Shown here: in pieces, positions 7,763 to 15,983 of the stretch
How positions within the stretch are numbered: the first letter of the stretch is position 1
How the letters are laid out: each line of letters starts with the position of its first letter
NCBI GenBank assembly: GCA_041398605.1
Contig: JAWKUK010000011.1
Span: forward strand, 124,001-188,000
DNA from: JAWKUK01 sp041398605
GTDB taxonomy: Bacteria > Planctomycetota > UBA1135 > GCA-002686595
Direction: 5' to 3'
Length of the DNA: 64,000 nucleotides
Translations under genes and position numbers: made by a program
The notes under the pieces: model-generated
Seen by the model: the letters and a program-made list of their open reading frames with translations, nothing else
The model's database searches: none
Told to the model about the DNA's origin: nothing

Positions 7763-9130
7763 GTGATCACTTCTTTGCGCTCGGGCCGCGCCGCCCTGAC
7801 CGTGGTGTCGCTCGCGTTCGTAGCCGTCGTCGCGCTCGGCCTCGGCGCGCTCGCGGAGCGGCGCGGGCTGTTCCCGTTCGGGCTCTTGGGTTCGGGGCGG
7901 GTGGCCCCTGCGACGATCGAGGGCTCGTCCGACCAGCCGAGCTATGGGCGCTGGGAGCGGGCGCCGTCGCCCGCCTCGAGCGCCGGCGACAGCCTCGCGG
8001 GGTTGGGCTACGCGGGCGGCTATGAGGCGCCGACGGAGGTCAGCGGCGTCTCGCACTTGGACGCCGCGCGGATGGCGCCGGGCCACACGCTCCTGTGCTC
8101 TGGCCATGCCACGTGCGCCCAGCTGCTGGCGCCAGACGGCACGGTCGCACACACCTGGCAGGTGCCCTTCGAAGAGGCCTTCGGGCCGCGCCCGGCGGGC
8201 GCGCCGCGCAACGAGCACCATGAGTTCTTGCGTCGCGCGCACGTCTATGAAAACGGCGACTTGCTCGCGCTCTTCGAGTACGGCGGTTTGGTGCGGGTCG
8301 ACAAGGAGTCGAAGCGGATCTGGTCACGCCTGAACAACTGTCACCATGACTTCGAGGTGCACGCGGACGGGACGATCCTCGCCGTCTCGCAGCGCTTCTT
8401 GGATGTGGCCACGCTGACGCAGCGCTTCCCAGGGATCGAGGCAGAGTCGTCTATAGCGGACGACGAGCTGGTTTGGCTCGCGCCAGATGGGACGGAGCGA
8501 GCGCGCGTGTCGCTCTTCGAGGCGCTCACGAACTCTCCGTTCAGTGCGTTCCTTGTGACGCGTCTAGGTGACCTCGATCTCTTTCACACGAACTCGGTCG
8601 AAGAGCTCCTGCGCGAGGACCAATGTTGGTCGAGCGAGGTCGCAGTCGGTGACGTCTTGGTGTCGGTCCGGAACCAGAACGCGCTCTTTGTCGTTCGGCC
8701 CTCTGCGCGGAGCGTTGTTTGGATGGCGACGGGGGAATGGAACGGCCAGCACCAGGCGAGCATCTTGGCTGGAGGGAACATGTTGTTGCTCGACAACAAG
8801 GGCGGCAATCGGGCGGAGCCTTTCCGTGAGGATCGCTCGCGCGTGATCGAGTGGGATCCGCGCACGCGGGGCACTGTTTGGTCATACGGCGGCGTTGAGG
8901 GCCAGCCGTTGTTCACGCACTGGCTCGGCTACGTCGAGCGCTTGCCCAACGGCAATACGCTGATCACGGAGTCGACGCGTGGGCGCGTGTTGGAGGTGAC
9001 ATCGGGGGGCGAGATCGTGTGGCAGTACGTATCGCCGAATCGCTCCGGCGAGGACAGCGAGTTCATCGCGACTTTGATGGGGGCCCAGCGTGTCAGCCCG
9101 AATCGCCTGACGTTCCTGTCTGGCCATTGA
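7763..9130 (+). CDS. Arylsulfotransferase (ASST)-like beta-propeller protein
   Basis: A 455-residue protein with a GTG start. Residues about 10-30 are a hydrophobic N-terminal segment, so it is exported or anchored. The body carries the blade motifs of the arylsulfotransferase family (PF14269-like): HHDFEVHADGTILAV, DLFHTNSVEEL, GQHQASILAGGNMLLLDN, THWLGYVERLPNGNTLITES and GRVLEVTSGGEIVWQY. Several histidines sit at the conserved blade positions used for sulfate transfer in characterised ASSTs (HDF, HTNS, HQAS, THW). Related proteins in planctomycetes are often of unknown activity, so catalysis is probable rather than certain. It converges on the DUF1501 gene. Confidence 0.75.
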   Translation: MITSLRSGRAALTVVSLAFVAVVALGLGALAERRGLFPFGLLGSGRVAPATIEGSSDQPSYGRWERAPSPASSAGDSLAGLGYAGGYEAPTEVSGVSHLDAARMAPGHTLLCSGHATCAQLLAPDGTVAHTWQVPFEEAFGPRPAGAPRNEHHEFLRRAHVYENGDLLALFEYGGLVRVDKESKRIWSRLNNCHHDFEVHADGTILAVSQRFLDVATLTQRFPGIEAESSIADDELVWLAPDGTERARVSLFEALTNSPFSAFLVTRLGDLDLFHTNSVEELLREDQCWSSEVAVGDVLVSVRNQNALFVVRPSARSVVWMATGEWNGQHQASILAGGNMLLLDNKGGNRAEPFREDRSRVIEWDPRTRGTVWSYGGVEGQPLFTHWLGYVERLPNGNTLITESTRGRVLEVTSGGEIVWQYVSPNRSGEDSEFIATLMGAQRVSPNRLTFLSGH

Positions 9131-9184
9131 CATGACGGTCACGCAGCGCGCACGGCCTGTAAGCCTGGGCGGTGACCCTCCCGC

Positions 9185-10654
9185 TTACGCCAAGAGGTCG
9201 TGCAAGACGCGACCGTGCACGTCTGTGAGGCGACGTTCGATGCCGTTGTGGTAGTAAGACAAGCGCTCGTGGTGCAGGCCGAGGAGGTGCAGGATCGTCG
9301 CGTGGAAGTCGTACACCGTCACCGGGTTCTCCACTGCGGCATACCCGAAGTCGTCCGTCCTTCCATACGAGAACGGCGCCTTGACCCCGGCCCCAGCCAA
9401 CCACGTCGTGAACCCGCGCGGATTGTGGTCGCGGCCGCTGGCGCCTTTCTGGAAGGTCGGCATCCGCCCAAATTCAGTGGTCCACACGAAGAGCGTGTCC
9501 TCGAGCAGGCCCCGCTGCTTCAGGTCCATCAAGAGCGCCGCTGCGGGCCCGTCCAGGATCGGGCCGTGCATGTTGTACTGGGCCTCAAGTGATTTGTGAC
9601 CGTCCCAGTTGCCGACGCCCTCGCCCATCGCATAGGCGCCATTGAAGAGCTGGACGAAGCGCACGCCGCGTTCCAAGAGGCGCCGCGCCAGCATGCAATT
9701 GCGCGCAAAGCCAGCATGGACAGGGTCGGGATGATCGGCGCCGTACTCTCGCAGCGTCGCCGCCGACTCCGCCCCGAGGTCCGTCGCGTCCGGGATCGAG
9801 AGCTGCATGCGCGCAGCCAGCTCGTAGCTCGCGATCCGCGCCCCAAGCTCGCTGTCCCCCGGGAAGCGCTCGAGATGGCGCTCGTTCAGGAGCCTTAGAA
9901 ATGCGCGTGTCGCTGCTTCGCTCGTCGCACTTGCGCCGCTGGGCGGGGCCAGGTTGCGGACCGGGCCCAACGCGCTGAGCGGCGTCCCCTGGAACGCCGC
10001 AGGCAAGAAGCCGTTGCCCCAGTCGTTCACGCTGGACTGCGGCACGCCGCGCGGATCGGGGATCGCGACAAAGGCGGGCAGCTCCTCGTTCTCGCTCCCG
10101 AGCGCATAGCTGACCCACGCGCCCATGCTCGGGAAGCCGTCCAAGGTAAACCCAGTGCTCATGAAGTTCTCGCCCGGGCCGTGCGTGTTCGTCTTGCTCG
10201 TCATCGAGTGGACGAAGCACATGTCATCGACGAGCGCGCCCAGCCGCGGCAAGAGGTCCGACGTGAACTTGCCGCACTCGCCGCGCGGGCGGAATGTCCA
10301 TGGGCTCCTGGTCAGCGCTCCCTGTTCACCTTGGAACGTGATGAGCGCGTCGCCGCCCGGCAGCGCCTGGCCGTGGCGCGCGATCAGCTCGGGCTTGTAG
10401 TCCCACGTATCCAGGTGACTGCACGCGCCCGAGCAGAAGATCATGACGACGCGCTTCGCCGCCGGGCGGAAGTGCGGCGGGCGCGGTGCGAGCGGCGCAC
10501 CGCTCTGGATCTTCGGACGAATCGGTCCGTCGCCCGCCAAGAGCTGCTGTAGGGCGATGCCCGCGAGCCCCGATCCAAGGCGTCCAAGGAGCGCGCGCCG
10601 GTCGAGCAGGACGCGGCCGGCAGCGGTCAGGTCACTGAACGAAGACGAGCTCAT
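9185..10654 (-). CDS. DUF1501 secreted protein (alkaline phosphatase superfamily fold), PSD1 partner
   Basis: A 489-residue protein. The start at 10654 (MSSSSFSDL; an alternative ATG is at 10660) overlaps the end of the upstream PSD1 gene by 23 bases. It has a twin-arginine-like leader (LDRRALLGRLGSGLAGIAL), then HFRPAAKRVVMIFCSGACSHLDTWDYKP, NTHGPGENFMSTGF, and GRDHNPRGFTTWLAG with YDFHATILHLLGLH near the C-terminus, all standard for DUF1501, which is related to sulfatases and phosphatases by fold. In planctomycetes it is nearly always encoded next to a PSD1 cytochrome-like protein, as here. Export through Tat to the periplasm is likely. The biochemical function of the pair is not established. 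Confidence 0.85.
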   Translation of the reverse strand: MSSSSFSDLTAAGRVLLDRRALLGRLGSGLAGIALQQLLAGDGPIRPKIQSGAPLAPRPPHFRPAAKRVVMIFCSGACSHLDTWDYKPELIARHGQALPGGDALITFQGEQGALTRSPWTFRPRGECGKFTSDLLPRLGALVDDMCFVHSMTSKTNTHGPGENFMSTGFTLDGFPSMGAWVSYALGSENEELPAFVAIPDPRGVPQSSVNDWGNGFLPAAFQGTPLSALGPVRNLAPPSGASATSEAATRAFLRLLNERHLERFPGDSELGARIASYELAARMQLSIPDATDLGAESAATLREYGADHPDPVHAGFARNCMLARRLLERGVRFVQLFNGAYAMGEGVGNWDGHKSLEAQYNMHGPILDGPAAALLMDLKQRGLLEDTLFVWTTEFGRMPTFQKGASGRDHNPRGFTTWLAGAGVKAPFSYGRTDDFGYAAVENPVTVYDFHATILHLLGLHHERLSYYHNGIERRLTDVHGRVLHDLLA

Positions 10655-13600
10655 TGGCATTGAAGAGCACGCGGCAAAGCGCGGGCAGGCCGTGGTCGCG
10701 GACGAGCTCGACGGCAGCGGCGCTCTCGTCGAGCTCCGGCGTTCGACCAAAGGCGAGCTCAAATGCGCGTTCGATCCAGAGCGTGGGTTCGTCGCCGACC
10801 TCGCGCTCGAGGCGCTCGGCGAAGCGCTGCGCCTGCTGCACCACGAAGGTGCTGTTCAGGAGATTCAGCGCTTGCAGGGCTGTCGTCGAGCGCGCCCGCT
10901 CAGGGCAAACTTGACCCGCGTCCGGCGTATCGAAGACCCCAAAGGTCGCGTCACGCTCCATGCGCACCTTGGTCATGAAGATCATCCGACGCCAGGTATC
11001 GGGACCAAGCTCGTCCTTGGGTGTGTAAACGCGCACGTAGTTGTCGTTCGGCTCGAAGACGCTGAAGCCCGGCCCGCCGGCCTCGCGATCGAGCGTCCCT
11101 GCCACCGTGAGGATCGCGTCCCGTAGGTACTCCGCCTCCAGGCGCCGCGGCGGGAAGCGCCAAAGGAGGCGCGCGCTGGCGTCCTTCGCGAGCCCCGCGC
11201 TGTCCGGGCTGCTCGCCTGGCGCCATGTCCGGGAACGGACGATGAGGCGCTGGATGTGCTTCAAGCTCCAGCCGCTCTCGATCAGCTCAACGGCGAGCCA
11301 ATCGAGCAGCTCGGGGTGGCTCGGCTCACTGCCCATCACGCCAAAGTCGCTGGGTGTGTCGACGAGGCCCTCGCCAAAATGGTGCATCCAGATCCGGTTG
11401 ACGATCACTCGCGCGGTCAGCGGGTTGCTTCGGTCGCACAGCCAACGTGCGAGCGCGACGCGACGCTCCTGCTCAGGCGCGTCCACTGCGAGCGCCAGCG
11501 AGCCAAAGACCTGGGGGATGTCCGGGGCCACAACCTCACGCTCTGCCATGGGGTCTCCACGGTAGAGCCGATGGGTGGGCGCCGGCTCCTCGAAGCGGCC
11601 TGCGTAGACGTTGGGCAGGCGCTCGATCTCCTGCAGCTCCTGCTCGAGGGCGCGGATCCGTTCCAGCGCGCTCCCGGCGCGAGCGCGCTGCTCCGAATCG
11701 AGGCCCGCGAAGCGGTAGGCCGCCACATCGCGCCGCGCGAGCCCCGCCGGGAGTCGGTCGCTGGAGGACGCCACTTGGACCCACGTCGGGCTCGCCTCGG
11801 ACACGTCGCCGCTCGCCCTCGGTGTCGCGACCTCGATGACGTACTCCGTCGCCAAGCGGTCTGCGAAGGCGCCTCCGCGGTCGCGGCCCCAGACGACTCG
11901 GTCGACGCGCTCGGGGCGATCGAACTCGAGCTCGACCCAGCCCGTGCCCGGCGTGTCAGAGATCCACGAGTGGTCATTGCCCGTGCGCCCGTCGGTCAGG
12001 TGCTCTCGCTTGTGCTTGGGGTCGCCCGCGTAGTCCCCTGAAGTCGTCAGCGTCGCGCGCGAAGCCAGGTTGGCCCCGTCTGCATACACCTCGAGCTCGT
12101 CCAGGCATGGCTCGGTGCCGGAATTGGTGCGCGCCACTCGGAAGCGCAGGCGCGCGGCCAGCACAGGCGCGAACGTCTCCTCGTTGAGCGTCGCTTGGAC
12201 CCCTGCGCGCAGCGCTGGCAGCGCCGAATCCTCGGTCGTCGCGCGCTGCAGCACGACCGCGTCCGCGGTCGTCGGGCGCCCCTCGCTCCCTGCGCGCAGG
12301 ACGATGACTGACTTCGGCGCGAGCGTGTGCTCGCCGACGTCGAGCAAGCCGCTCCAGCGCGGCTCGTTGGCGCCGCTCCGCGCTCCGTCCGCGAGCTGGC
12401 GTTGGTCGACGGTCGCGAGCAATACACGGTCCGACATGGTGGCTAGGTCCCCGTCGACGTCCAGGTACCACCGCGCGTCCGTCGCGTGCGTGTCCCAGCC
12501 GGCGCCCCACGAGACCCAGACCTGGTGCGCGCCTGCGACCCCAGGGCGATAGCTGATGAGGTCCTCCTCGCGCGCATCGCTCCACCATGAGTAACGACCA
12601 CCTCCGAGGTGCGGTACCCGCGTGAGGTCGCCGCGGTCGCCTGCCTGGCCGCGCCCTGCACCTGAGGCGATGACACCGTGACCAGCGCGCTCGCGCAAGA
12701 CACTCACTCCCACCGCCGCCTCGTCGTCGATCCGTAGCGCCCAATGTGCCGGCGGCGAGCCGCTGGCGTCGGGCAGCTCGTCCAGCGCGCGCCGCAGCGC
12801 CGTGATCTCACGCTCTGCTTCGTCGAGCGCTCGCTGGCGCGCCTCGTCCTGCACGGTGCGCAGCGGCCGCTCGCCATGGCGTACGCCCGCAAAGACGGCT
12901 TGCAGGGCGTAGAAGTCCGCTTGCGTGACTGGGTCGAACTTGTGGTCGTGGCAACGAGCGCAAGCGACGGTCATGCCCATGAACGCAGTGCTCGTCGCAT
13001 TGACCATGTCTGCGAGCTCGTCCTGTCGTTGCTGCCTTGTGAGCTGCACGTCGGGGCTCAGGACCGTGTCGTTAGCCCCAGCCACGAGGAACCCCGTGGC
13101 GGCGTCTTGGCCGAAGGCGTCGCCGGCGAGCTGCTCGAGCACGAAGCGGTCGAAGGGCGTATCGTCGTTGAAGGCGCCGATCACATAGTCGCGATAGTGC
13201 CACGCGTTGGGGCGCGGTGAGTTCGTTTCGAAGCCGCTCGTCTCTGCAAAGCGCGCGAGGTCGAGCCAATGGCGCGCCCAGCGCTCGCCGTAGCGCGGCG
13301 AAGCGAGCAGTCGATCGGTGTAGCGCTCGTACGCATCGTGGCTCGTGTCCGCGACAAAGGCTCGGACGTCCTCCGGCGCCGGTGGGAGCCCCCAGAGGAT
13401 CTGTGTCATGCGCCGGGCGAGTGTCGCGCGGCTTGCCTCAGGCGACGCCGACAGCCCTGCTGCCGCGAGCCGCGCCCAAACAAATCGATCGATCGGGTGC
13501 TCCCAACCTGTGTGTGTCTCGTCTGGTAGCGTGGGGCGTACAAGCGGTCGCAGCGACCAGTGCGCTGTGTCTGTGGTCGGCGCGACGTCGCCCCATGACG

Positions 13601-13940
13601 CGCCGGACTTGATCCAACGCCGCAAGCGCTCGATCTCCTCGTTGGTCAACGGCGCGCCCTTGGGCGGCATGAAGCGGTCCGGGTCGGCGCCCGACACCAG
13701 CTGCACGATCAAGCTCCCATCGGCGTCGCCCGGGACTAACGCGGGGGTGCCAGAGTCGCCGCCCCGGAGCACGAGCTCCGGACGATCGAGCCGGAGGCTG
13801 CTCTTCTGCCGTTCCGCGCCATGGCAGCTGAAGCACCGCGCCTCGAGCAATGGCCGAATGTCCCGCTCGAAGTCCGGTTCGCTGCCTTGGCGCAACGTTG
13901 GGAGCGCAAGGAGCGCCAACAGAATGTGGGCGGCGGGCAT
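10632..13940 (-). CDS. PSD1 protein: haem-binding, DUF1549 and DUF1553 domains
   Basis: An 1102-residue secreted protein. The start at 13940 (MPAAHILLALLALPT) is chosen over 13967 because the latter lies inside the palindromic element that ends beside the gene. After the signal peptide come PSCyt1 with a single c-type haem motif CFSCH (residues 36-40), DUF1549 (about 130-340; for example RYGERWARHWLDLARFAETSG and ARCHDHKFDPVTQADFYALQ), a middle region that includes an F5/8-type discoidin-like domain (GTEPCLDELEVYADGANLA), and DUF1553 near the C-terminus (NPLTARVIVNRIWMHHFGEG). The family is expanded in Planctomycetes, and often linked to polysaccharide or sulfatase loci, but its reaction is unknown. 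Operonic with DUF1501. Confidence 0.88.
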   Translation of the reverse strand: MPAAHILLALLALPTLRQGSEPDFERDIRPLLEARCFSCHGAERQKSSLRLDRPELVLRGGDSGTPALVPGDADGSLIVQLVSGADPDRFMPPKGAPLTNEEIERLRRWIKSGASWGDVAPTTDTAHWSLRPLVRPTLPDETHTGWEHPIDRFVWARLAAAGLSASPEASRATLARRMTQILWGLPPAPEDVRAFVADTSHDAYERYTDRLLASPRYGERWARHWLDLARFAETSGFETNSPRPNAWHYRDYVIGAFNDDTPFDRFVLEQLAGDAFGQDAATGFLVAGANDTVLSPDVQLTRQQRQDELADMVNATSTAFMGMTVACARCHDHKFDPVTQADFYALQAVFAGVRHGERPLRTVQDEARQRALDEAEREITALRRALDELPDASGSPPAHWALRIDDEAAVGVSVLRERAGHGVIASGAGRGQAGDRGDLTRVPHLGGGRYSWWSDAREEDLISYRPGVAGAHQVWVSWGAGWDTHATDARWYLDVDGDLATMSDRVLLATVDQRQLADGARSGANEPRWSGLLDVGEHTLAPKSVIVLRAGSEGRPTTADAVVLQRATTEDSALPALRAGVQATLNEETFAPVLAARLRFRVARTNSGTEPCLDELEVYADGANLASRATLTTSGDYAGDPKHKREHLTDGRTGNDHSWISDTPGTGWVELEFDRPERVDRVVWGRDRGGAFADRLATEYVIEVATPRASGDVSEASPTWVQVASSSDRLPAGLARRDVAAYRFAGLDSEQRARAGSALERIRALEQELQEIERLPNVYAGRFEEPAPTHRLYRGDPMAEREVVAPDIPQVFGSLALAVDAPEQERRVALARWLCDRSNPLTARVIVNRIWMHHFGEGLVDTPSDFGVMGSEPSHPELLDWLAVELIESGWSLKHIQRLIVRSRTWRQASSPDSAGLAKDASARLLWRFPPRRLEAEYLRDAILTVAGTLDREAGGPGFSVFEPNDNYVRVYTPKDELGPDTWRRMIFMTKVRMERDATFGVFDTPDAGQVCPERARSTTALQALNLLNSTFVVQQAQRFAERLEREVGDEPTLWIERAFELAFGRTPELDESAAAVELVRDHGLPALCRVLFNANELVFVQ

Positions 13941-13951
13941 CGCGTTGACTT

Positions 13952-14118
13952 TAGGTGCCTGCGCCACAGAACGCGATTCGAATCGCGGCGCTCCCGCGCA
14001 CCGGAGCCGCGTTGCAGCAAGGTTCCAAATAGCATAAAGCTATGAGGAACTTGCTGCGCCTTGCTCCAACGCACGGGAGCACCACGCTGCGAACCGCGTT
14101 CTGTGGCGCAGACTCCTA
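13952..14118. repeat. 167-bp imperfect palindrome with perfect 16-bp terminal arms
   Basis: TGCGCCACAGAACGCG at 13960-13975 is repeated exactly inverted at 14095-14110, with TAGG/CCTA matching further out (13952-13955 and 14115-14118). Inside, pairing continues: ATTCGAATCG..GCTCCCG with its imperfect complement, GCAGCAA/TTGCTGC (14014-14020 and 14051-14057), GTTCC/GGAAC, and a central hairpin ATAGC-ATAAA-GCTAT at 14029-14043. The whole element could fold as one long hairpin. It could be a MITE-like insertion, a REP-type palindrome or a structured RNA. Confidence 0.8.
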
Positions 14119-14156
14119 GCTCATTCTCGAGAGTGGGCGCGGCATGCTGGCGCCCC

Positions 14157-14552
14157 ATGGCTGAAGCTCTGCTCGCTCGCCTCCGGCGCCTCTGCAGAGA
14201 GCTGCCCGACTCGACCGAGCCGACTCGACTCGACCGAGCCGACTCGACCGAGAAGTAAGCCTGGGGGGCGCCGACGTTCCGCGCCGGACCGAGGGGGAAG
14301 CTCTATGCGATGTTCGAACACCAGCGTCGCGGGCTGGATCGTAGCGCTGTTTGGTGCCATGCGCCGCTCGGCAAGCAGGAGGTGCTCGTCCTGGCCGAGC
14401 CCGAGCGCTCCTTTCGGCCGCCCTACGTCGGACCCAGCGGTTGGCTCGGCATCGTCTTGGACCGCGTCCACGACGGAGCGCTGAGGCAGCACCTGCGCGA
14501 GGCCTACCTGCGTGTCGCGTCCAAGACGCTCGCGAAGCGTTTGGCGCCGTGA
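14157..14552 (+). pseudogene. MmcQ/YjbR-family protein, interrupted by an in-frame TAA and a repeat expansion
   Basis: From the ATG at 14157 the frame reads MAEALLARLRRLCRELPDSTE, then an 11-residue insert, then K, then TAA at 14256-14258. The same frame continues with AWGAPTFRAGPRGKLYAMFE, and RSFRPPYVGPSGWLGIVLD, VASKTLAKRLAP, which is the conserved body of the YjbR/MmcQ family (CyaY-like fold, often around 115-125 residues). In relatives the region reads like LPDxTEKxAWGxPTF, so the TAA replaces one codon. The insert comes from a tandem expansion at 14207-14252. The stop is TAA, so selenocysteine recoding does not apply. Most likely a recently inactivated gene. Confidence 0.75.
14207..14252. 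repeat. Short tandem expansion within the YjbR pseudogene
   Basis: Three copies based on CGACTCGACCGAGC: 14207-14220, a longer middle copy with an extra CGACT at 14221-14239, and 14240-14252. The net insertion is 33 bases, which keeps frame and adds eleven residues, consistent with replication slippage. Confidence 0.75.
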
Positions 14553-14606
14553 AGCCCAAGTCCACGACGGTCGTGGCCTCGAGCGCGGCGCGCGTCGGCC
14601 CGCTCG

Positions 14607-15896
14607 CTATCGGGCTGGACTCGCGGTCCAACCCTCGTCAACGAGGCGCGCCGCATCGGCCGCGCCGCGCACGATTTGGGCCGCGGCGAAGACCGAAGGT
14701 GTGTCGAGCGGCACGACGCAGCTCAGCGTCAGCCGATGGTAGGGGTCGCCGTCTTGGTCGAGCTCTGTGCGCGGCTCGCTGGACTCGAAGCCATCCATCG
14801 CGAGCGAGCGCCGGACCTCGCTGACCAGCGCCAAGGTCCGTCCGCGAATCGTGAAGGTCATCTCGCATGGCGTGCCCCAGGCGACCCCTTCGGCGCGCAG
14901 ATCTGCGATGAGCCTGAGGTCCCGCGCCTCACGCTGCGCCGGCCAGAACTCAGCGTGCGCGGTCACGACACGGGCTAGGTCCAACTCGAACGGACCCGGT
15001 CGGTCGGCGACAACCACTGCTGCCAAGTGCCGGTTGACGGGCGTCAACAGTGAGAAGTGATCCGCCCCCGCGAGCTGCAGGACGCTGACGCGCGGATTCG
15101 AATTGTGGCTCATGAACCTCGGGAGCTCCTCCGAGTTCCCGAACTCGCCTTCGAAGATGTACGTCGGCGACGTGATCGAGCCCAAGAAGTACAGGGGTGA
15201 GCGGAGTCGAAGTTCACGCGGATCCGTCGTGTCGAACGGCCAAGGGCGCTCGCCATAGTCGGCGAGGTCGCCGACGGGCCCGAACGAGAACACCGCACGA
15301 AAGAGGTCCGTGGACTCCGCGACGAGGAGCGCGAGGGTGCCGCCCGTGCTGTGTCCGCCCAAGTACACACGCTCGGGATCGATCTGCGGCAGCCCTCGCA
15401 GATACTGTCCGGCGGCTATGACATCATCGACCTCGCCGAAGAATGCCTCTTGGGCGCCAGGGTTCTGACACGTTCCGCGCACCGTCGGGAACATCATCAC
15501 CACGCCGGCATCGCGGTATGCGCGGATCGACTGGTCGTTCTCGACAGGGCCCGGCACCCACACGTAAGCGCCGCCGCGCGCGACCGGCGTCCCGCCGGTG
15601 ATCCAGACGATCGCAGGCCGGCCCGATTCGCCCTCGGCGACCGGGCTCAAGTACGCGGCGGAGGCCCCGAGCGGAGCGTCGTACTCGACGACCGTGAAGA
15701 GCTCGGGCGGCGGCGCGGGAACAGGGGTCCCCGCGCGCCGCTCCGCGATGAGCTTTGTCTCAAACCCTCGTCGCGCGTCCCGCAGCGTCTCGTGGCGCTC
15801 GGCTGCGCCGCCCGGGCGGTGCTCCTGGAGCATCGCCTGCGCGCTCACGGTCGACGGGAAGAGCGCGGCGAGCGTGAGGAGTCGTAGGCGTTTCAT
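14607..15896 (-). CDS. Secreted alpha/beta hydrolase, prolyl-oligopeptidase-like
   Basis: A 429-residue protein with a signal peptide (MKRLRLLTLAALFPSTVSAQA). It has an alpha/beta hydrolase core: RPAIVWITGGTP (oxyanion region), the nucleophile elbow GGHSTGG with Ser about 183, and a late histidine in GADHFS near 280. The order matches S9-type peptidases and acyl esterases. The C-terminal ~110 residues (VTAHAEFWPAQREARDL onward) are beyond the hydrolase core and are not recognised. The start codon precedes the signal peptide directly. It lies 87 bases downstream of the sulfatase gene on the same strand, so the two may be co-transcribed. Substrate unknown. Confidence 0.7.
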   Translation of the reverse strand: MKRLRLLTLAALFPSTVSAQAMLQEHRPGGAAERHETLRDARRGFETKLIAERRAGTPVPAPPPELFTVVEYDAPLGASAAYLSPVAEGESGRPAIVWITGGTPVARGGAYVWVPGPVENDQSIRAYRDAGVVMMFPTVRGTCQNPGAQEAFFGEVDDVIAAGQYLRGLPQIDPERVYLGGHSTGGTLALLVAESTDLFRAVFSFGPVGDLADYGERPWPFDTTDPRELRLRSPLYFLGSITSPTYIFEGEFGNSEELPRFMSHNSNPRVSVLQLAGADHFSLLTPVNRHLAAVVVADRPGPFELDLARVVTAHAEFWPAQREARDLRLIADLRAEGVAWGTPCEMTFTIRGRTLALVSEVRRSLAMDGFESSEPRTELDQDGDPYHRLTLSCVVPLDTPSVFAAAQIVRGAADAARLVDEGWTASPAR

Positions 15897-15983
15897 GGTC
15901 TGCTCGATGACTTCGTGAATGTGGCCTTTGAAGTTCGTTTGCCGCAGCCACTTCGTCGCTCTCTATCGGCTTCGGTGTGCGCG

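Noticed and set aside
585..10654. Other UGA stops followed by continuing homologous frame
   Set aside because: Ends of genes in the first 10 kb were checked for conserved continuation past TGA; none was found, so no further selenoproteins are claimed there.
14256..14258. Recoded stop in the YjbR gene
   Set aside because: The codon is TAA, which is not used for selenocysteine, and no readthrough signal is visible; mutation is simpler.
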